Source of the DNA: Flavobacteriales bacterium
GTDB lineage: Bacteria; Bacteroidota; Bacteroidia; Flavobacteriales_D; Parvicellaceae
Reading direction: 5' to 3'
Length of the DNA stretch: 8,470 bases
Assembly: GCA_026993705.1 (NCBI GenBank)
Contig: JALWSJ010000057.1
Location: 1 to 8,470 of the forward strand
A program made the translations under genes and the position numbers. Of the stretch, positions 4,436 to 8,470 are shown one piece after another. The notes beneath the pieces were generated by a model that saw only the letters and a program-made list of their open reading frames with translations, was not told the origin of the DNA and made no database searches. How positions within the stretch are numbered: position 1 is the first letter of the stretch; every line of letters begins with the position of its first letter.

Positions 4436-5965
4436 ATGAAAAAGATACTATTATCCATCGCTACAATTTTAGCATTAAACGTTATGAGCTATGCTCAAAC
4501 ACCGGAGAAGATGCAATATCAAGCCGTTGCAAGAGATAACAGCGGAGCAATTATAGCTAACCAATCCGTAGGGTTTAAGATTGCTATTCTGCAAGGTTCT
4601 GCCAACGGGACTGTTGTGTATGAAGAAACGCACACTTCATCAACCAATGCTTTTGGATTGGTTAATTTACAGATTGGTGGAGGTTCTGCTCTTACCGGAA
4701 CAATGTCAGTGATAGATTGGTCTAACGGGCCTTTCTACGTGAAGACGTATTTAGATGCAAATGGCGGAACAAATTATCAATTAATGGGTACATCTCAATT
4801 ATTATCTGTGCCTTATGCTTTACATGCAAAATCTGCTGATAATACATTTAGTGGGGATTATAATGACTTATCCAACAGACCAACCAATCTAAGTGATTTA
4901 ACAAATGATGCAGGGTATATTACTTCTCCAAACGACGCGGATGCAGACCCGACTAACGAATTACAAACTTTGTCGTTAAGTGGTTCGGATTTAACATTGA
5001 GTAATGGTGGTGGAACAGTTACTTTACCTTCAGGCGGCGGTTCTTCTATTATCGTTATAGATAACTCAAATTATAATAATGTTACAGTTACAAATGACGA
5101 TATTGTAAATATTCAAGGAATAGTAACGGTTTCTGCAAATTACACAAAATTAAACAATGATGGGATGTCTATTTCCGGCGGGAAATTTATGGGGTCGGGT
5201 ACAGAGGAAATTCGCTTTGGAAATAATAGTGTAGTTAAAGGCGTGAAATTTGAAAATGTAACTATCGATGCACATAGAACAACGGTTTTTATCGGTTGCA
5301 AATTTACAAATGTTTCCAGTATAGGTTTTGAGAGTGCTTTTAATGGTTGCGAGTTCTATAATTGCACTACAACTTCAGTTCTTAAAGTTGGTAGAATTGT
5401 AAATAGTAAGCTTTATCAATGTACCATTCCCAGAATGTCAGATATTTCAAATTCATACATAATTAATTGTGTTTTAGGAGGGGATTATGGCTCAAATCCT
5501 AATGGGTTTAATATTGGCAATATAACCGGATGTAGAATCATTAATTCGAAATTGTACTCTCGTGCAAATAGCATTACCGGAAATTTCTGTGATGGTGTAG
5601 CGATATATTTATATGAAGGTGCATTCGGAACAATATCGGGAAACGAATTTGATGGGTTGTACACAGGGTTGAATAGTTTTATAATGATAGATGTGACAGG
5701 TACATGGTATTCAGCAATAAACATCACCGGGAATGTGTTTTTTGCTGGTAGTGCTAGTCCTCATATAAGTGTGACAGGAAGTTTTTCGGGGAGTTATTGT
5801 ACGATGAAAATCAGTGATAATTCTTTTAACAGGGGGAGTGTTGCGATAACTAATTCATCTTCTAATGTAAGAATGGTCGTAACAAATAACGTATTGAGAA
5901 GCGTTGGTTCTTTAGGTGTTTCAGGTAATGGGAATACAGTAGTTCGAGATAATGATAGCTTTTAA
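4436..5965 (+). CDS. large secreted beta-helix protein with MQYQAVARD module
   Basis: A 509-residue exported protein. Signal peptide 1-20 (MKKILLSIATILALNVMSYA). Residues 22-135 form a conserved Bacteroidota N-terminal module: EKMQYQAVARDNSGAII, VVYEETHTSSTNAFGLVNLQIGGG, and LLSVPYALHAKSAD. Residues 138-200 are a linker like those of phage tail-fibre and adhesin-like proteins: GDYNDLSNRPTNLSDLTNDAGYIT, then DADADPTNELQTLSLSGSDLTLSNGGGTVTLP, then a Gly/Ser run. From about 205 to the end it is a right-handed beta-helix, shown by a cysteine series (C288, C305, C310, C329, C345, C366, C385) and an Asn series within S/T-x-N-x-F motifs (N403, N433, N462, then N485). It ends at VVRDNDSF with no T9SS tail, so its route across the outer membrane is unclear; the preceding gene, 3 bp away, has such a tail. 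Likely a surface fibre or adhesin; no catalytic residues were identified. Confidence 0.8.
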   Translation: MKKILLSIATILALNVMSYAQTPEKMQYQAVARDNSGAIIANQSVGFKIAILQGSANGTVVYEETHTSSTNAFGLVNLQIGGGSALTGTMSVIDWSNGPFYVKTYLDANGGTNYQLMGTSQLLSVPYALHAKSADNTFSGDYNDLSNRPTNLSDLTNDAGYITSPNDADADPTNELQTLSLSGSDLTLSNGGGTVTLPSGGGSSIIVIDNSNYNNVTVTNDDIVNIQGIVTVSANYTKLNNDGMSISGGKFMGSGTEEIRFGNNSVVKGVKFENVTIDAHRTTVFIGCKFTNVSSIGFESAFNGCEFYNCTTTSVLKVGRIVNSKLYQCTIPRMSDISNSYIINCVLGGDYGSNPNGFNIGNITGCRIINSKLYSRANSITGNFCDGVAIYLYEGAFGTISGNEFDGLYTGLNSFIMIDVTGTWYSAINITGNVFFAGSASPHISVTGSFSGSYCTMKISDNSFNRGSVAITNSSSNVRMVVTNNVLRSVGSLGVSGNGNTVVRDNDSF

Positions 5966-5996
5966 GATTAGGTAGTTAATTTTTCAGTTTTGTTTG

Positions 5997-6033
5997 AGCG
6001 GATAGTTGCAATATTGTAGCTGTCCGCTTTTTG
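5997..6033 (+). terminator. rho-independent terminator after the T9SS two-gene unit
   Basis: AGCGGATAG (5997-6005) pairs with CTGTCCGCT (6020-6028) with one G-U. The inner TGCAA/TTGTA extends the stem around a small loop. Five T residues follow at 6028-6032, then GTTTT. It starts 32 bases after the stop codon of the beta-helix gene and separates it from the succinate dehydrogenase operon. Confidence 0.82.
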
Positions 6034-6069
6034 TTTTCGTTGTATAAAGTTTAACTACTTATTTATAAT

Positions 6070-6088
6070 GGTTATAAATAATATAACC
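6070..6088. promoter_or_regulatory. perfect dyad upstream of sdhC, possible operator
   Basis: GGTTATA (6070-6076) and TATAACC (6082-6088) are perfect inverted copies around AATAA. The dyad lies about 48 bp before the -7 element of sdhC, a position that suits an activator or repressor. A further ATAACC half occurs at 6115-6120. The binding protein is unknown, and AT-rich dyads arise by chance in such DNA. Confidence 0.3.
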
Positions 6089-6135
6089 TAAAAATAAAGT
6101 TGAGAAAAATCAGAATAACCTTTTGAAACAAATGT

Positions 6136-6143
6136 TACATTTG
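6136..6143 (+). promoter_or_regulatory. candidate -7 promoter element of the sdh operon
   Basis: TACATTTG fits the Bacteroidota -7 consensus TAnnTTTG at all fixed positions. It lies 34 bases before the sdhC ATG, predicting a start near 6150 and a leader of about 28 bases. The TTTTG at 6121-6125 is only 10 bp away, too close for a normal -33 element. The leader ends ACAAATAAATATAAA, A-rich without a Shine-Dalgarno sequence, as usual in this phylum. Confidence 0.5.
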
Positions 6144-6177
6144 TGGACGAAAGATTTTACAAACAAATAAATATAAA

Positions 6178-6834
6178 ATGAAAACTTCAGTTTCAAGAAA
6201 AATTTTAATGGCACTATCGGGGTTCTTCCTGATGTTCTTTTTACTACAACATTTACTGATTAATATGTTATCGGTAACCAGTCCTGACCTGTTTAATGAG
6301 GTATCTCACTTTATGGGGTACAACGTGTTTATTCAGTTTATTATGCAACCCATATTGATAGCCGGTATTATTTTTCACTTGGTTATGGGAATGGTGTTGG
6401 AAGCAAAAAACAGAAAGTCAAGAGAAATTAAATATACGGTAAATAATGCTAATGCAAATTCATCGTGGGTTTCAAGGAATATGATTATTACCGGAATAAT
6501 GATTTTATTATTTTTAATAGGTCATATGTCAGATTTTTGGGCACACGAAATGGATTATAAATATATAGAAGGTTTGCCGGAAGATCCATCGAGATATTGG
6601 GCGGAACTTCATCATGAAATGGGAGAGTTGAAACATTTAATCGTATATACGTTAGCGTTTATATTTTTGTCACTGCATTTGATGCATGGTTTTCAATCAG
6701 CTTTTCAATCGGTAGGGTTTAATCACAATAAATATACTCCGTTATTAAAGAAATTAGGTGATATTTATGCGGTTGTCGTTCCGCTTGGATTTATCTTTAT
6801 TGCTTTTTATCATTTTTTTACACAATCTCATTAA
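6178..6834 (+). CDS. sdhC: succinate dehydrogenase cytochrome b subunit
   Basis: A 218-residue membrane anchor of succinate dehydrogenase (complex II), type B single-polypeptide form. It carries two hemes b and passes electrons from the SdhAB subunits to menaquinone. Five membrane helices are visible at about 8-30, 48-73, 100-118, 152-172 and 193-213. By position the likely heme-ligating histidines are H25 (LLQHLL), H67 (IIFHLVMG), H116 (LIGHMSDFW) and H170 (LMHGFQSAF); the pattern matches the four ligands of the Bacillus SdhC and Wolinella FrdC families. That alignment is by eye, and H167 is an alternative to H170. The start gives MKTSVSRKILMALSG, typical for the family, and is preceded by an A-rich leader. 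sdhA follows after 13 bp. It heads the operon, with its own candidate promoter and a terminator upstream. Confidence 0.95.
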   Translation: MKTSVSRKILMALSGFFLMFFLLQHLLINMLSVTSPDLFNEVSHFMGYNVFIQFIMQPILIAGIIFHLVMGMVLEAKNRKSREIKYTVNNANANSSWVSRNMIITGIMILLFLIGHMSDFWAHEMDYKYIEGLPEDPSRYWAELHHEMGELKHLIVYTLAFIFLSLHLMHGFQSAFQSVGFNHNKYTPLLKKLGDIYAVVVPLGFIFIAFYHFFTQSH

Positions 6835-6847
6835 TTAATACATAGAT

Positions 6848-8470
6848 ATGTCAGTATTAGATTCTAAAGTTCCGGAAGGTCCATTAAAGGACAAGTGGAC
6901 AAACCATAAAAATAATATAAACTTAGTCAATCCTGCTAATAAACGTTTAATTGATGTGATTGTAGTAGGTACCGGATTGGCAGGAGGTTCAGCTGCTGCG
7001 TCTTTGGCAGAATTGGGGTATAATGTAAAATCTTTTGCTTATCAAGATTCTCCGCGTAGAGCTCACTCTATTGCGGCACAAGGGGGTATCAATGCTGCGA
7101 AAAACTACCAAAATGATGGCGACTCAAATTACCGTTTGTTTTACGATACAGTAAAGGGTGGTGATTATCGTTCAAGAGAAGCAAATGTTTATCGTTTAGC
7201 AGAAGTCTCAGGAAATATCATTGACCAATGTGTGGCACAAGGAGTTCCTTTCGCAAGAGAGTATGGAGGGTTATTAGATAACCGTTCATTTGGAGGTGTG
7301 TTGGTTTCCCGAACTTTTTATGCTAAAGGTCAAACAGGACAACAATTGCTGTTAGGAGCTTACGCTGCAATGAATAGACAGATTGCTAAAGGTAAGATTA
7401 CCATGTATAATCGTCATGAAATGCTGGATTTGGTGGTTGTTGGTGGTAAAGCAAGAGGTATTATTGCTCGAGATTTGATAACAGGGAAAATTGAAAGACA
7501 TTCAGCTCATGCAGTCGTTATAGCAAGTGGTGGATATGGAAATGTTTTCTATTTGTCAACCAATGCAATGGGATCAAATGCTTCGGCTGCATGGAAAACA
7601 CACAAAAAAGGTGCTTTCTTTGCAAATCCTTGTTTCACACAAATTCACCCGACATGTATTCCAAGAAGCGGAGAACATCAATCTAAATTAACCTTGATGT
7701 CAGAGTCTTTGAGAAATGATGGACGAATTTGGGTGCCTAAACACAAAAAAGATGTTGAAGCAATTAGAGCCGGTAAATTAAGACCTACACAAATTAAAGA
7801 AGAAGATAGAGATTATTACTTGGAAAGAAGATATCCAGCCTTTGGTAACTTAGTTCCTCGTGATGTTGCTTCGAGAGCAGCAAAAGAAAGATGTGATGCT
7901 GGTTATGGAGTGAATGCAACAGGAGAAGCTGTATATTTGGACTTTAAATCAGCAATAGAGCGATACGGTAAAGAAAAAGCTCATGTTTTAGGAATACATA
8001 ATCCTACTAAAGAACAAATTACAAAATTAGGAGAAGAGGTAATAGAAGCGAAGTATGGGAATTTATTTCAGATGTATGAAAAAATCGTAGATCAGAATCC
8101 TTATAAAACTCCTATGATGATTTATCCTGCTGTTCACTATACAATGGGAGGTCTTTGGGTAGATTATAACTTGATGACAACCATACCGGGATGTTATGCA
8201 ATTGGTGAGGCTAATTTCTCAGACCACGGAGCAAACAGATTAGGGGCTTCTGCTCTTATGCAAGGTTTGGCAGATGGTTATTTTGTGTTGCCGTACACGA
8301 TTGGTGATTATTTAGCAAATGAAATCAGAACGGGGAAAATTCCTACGGATACTCCTGAGTTTGATAAGGCGGAGAATGATGTAAATGAACGATTGCAAAA
8401 ATTACTTGATGTAAAAGGTTCTAAATCTGTTGATTATTTTCATAAAAAACTTGGGAATGTGATGTGGAAT
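6848..8470 (+). CDS. sdhA: succinate dehydrogenase flavoprotein subunit (partial, C-terminus missing)
   Basis: The ATG at 6848 opens a frame of 541 codons with no stop, running off the right edge; Bacteroidota SdhA is usually about 660-670 residues, so roughly 120-130 are missing. It oxidises succinate to fumarate with covalently bound FAD on the cytoplasmic face of complex II. Visible: the dinucleotide-binding motif VVGTGLAGGSAA (G41, G43, G46); the FAD-attachment region SPRRAHSIAAQGGINAA with H73 as the likely flavin-linked histidine; the substrate-site segments MSESLRNDGR, NLVPRDVASRA (R338 and R343) and HYTMGGLWVD (H430); and the C-terminal FAD segment GEANFSDHGANRLGASALMQGLADGY. The tail end (TPEFDKAENDVNERLQKLL) enters the capping helical domain. 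Start choice: the first ATG after the sdhC stop, 13 bp away, with the family-typical N-terminus. The iron-sulfur subunit sdhB is expected next, outside the window. Confidence 0.96.
   Translation, partial: MSVLDSKVPEGPLKDKWTNHKNNINLVNPANKRLIDVIVVGTGLAGGSAAASLAELGYNVKSFAYQDSPRRAHSIAAQGGINAAKNYQNDGDSNYRLFYDTVKGGDYRSREANVYRLAEVSGNIIDQCVAQGVPFAREYGGLLDNRSFGGVLVSRTFYAKGQTGQQLLLGAYAAMNRQIAKGKITMYNRHEMLDLVVVGGKARGIIARDLITGKIERHSAHAVVIASGGYGNVFYLSTNAMGSNASAAWKTHKKGAFFANPCFTQIHPTCIPRSGEHQSKLTLMSESLRNDGRIWVPKHKKDVEAIRAGKLRPTQIKEEDRDYYLERRYPAFGNLVPRDVASRAAKERCDAGYGVNATGEAVYLDFKSAIERYGKEKAHVLGIHNPTKEQITKLGEEVIEAKYGNLFQMYEKIVDQNPYKTPMMIYPAVHYTMGGLWVDYNLMTTIPGCYAIGEANFSDHGANRLGASALMQGLADGYFVLPYTIGDYLANEIRTGKIPTDTPEFDKAENDVNERLQKLLDVKGSKSVDYFHKKLGNVMWN

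Noticed and set aside
5485..5727. 80-codon open frame on the minus strand
   Set aside because: It is antisense within the beta-helix gene, with no leader or recognisable motif.

Overview
The window looks like chromosomal DNA of an AT-rich member of the Bacteroidota, most likely Flavobacteriia-like. Reasons: a type IX secretion (T9SS) C-terminal sorting domain, a Bacteroidota-type DUF4271 membrane protein, a five-helix cytochrome b subunit followed by SdhA, A-rich translation leaders without clear Shine-Dalgarno sequences, and matches to the Bacteroidota -7 promoter element TAnnTTTG. No phage, CRISPR, tRNA or rRNA was seen.

Layout. 1-450 (minus): N-terminal 150 codons of a DUF4271 membrane protein that runs off the left edge. 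451-678: T-rich divergent intergenic region. 679-1491 (plus): two-domain universal stress protein. 1492-2069: about 580 bp without a credible gene but full of inverted repeats and hairpins. 2070-2210 (plus) and 3627-3778 (minus): two copies of one structured element, with the same conserved head, a variable hairpin, the same GATAGCCCGACC core, a second variable hairpin and the same GGGAACGCCCAAA tail. They point inward and bracket, almost to the base, a minus-strand lipoprotein/beta-helix gene (2211-3617). 3977-5965 (plus): a tight two-gene pair, a small T9SS-tailed secreted protein followed 3 bp later by a large secreted beta-helix protein without a T9SS tail. 5997-6033: a rho-independent terminator. 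6178-8470 (plus): sdhC and the first 541 codons of sdhA, the start of the succinate dehydrogenase operon; sdhB presumably follows outside the window.

How they fit. sdhC and sdhA are central respiration/TCA genes and the universal stress protein is a general stress gene. The middle (2070-5965) is accessory: three exported proteins, two of them beta-helical, with repeat-type structured elements between them. The least explained parts are the paired inverted structured elements, the palindrome-rich 1492-2069 stretch, and the T9SS-tail/beta-helix pair. All family assignments come from reading motifs; no database search was run.
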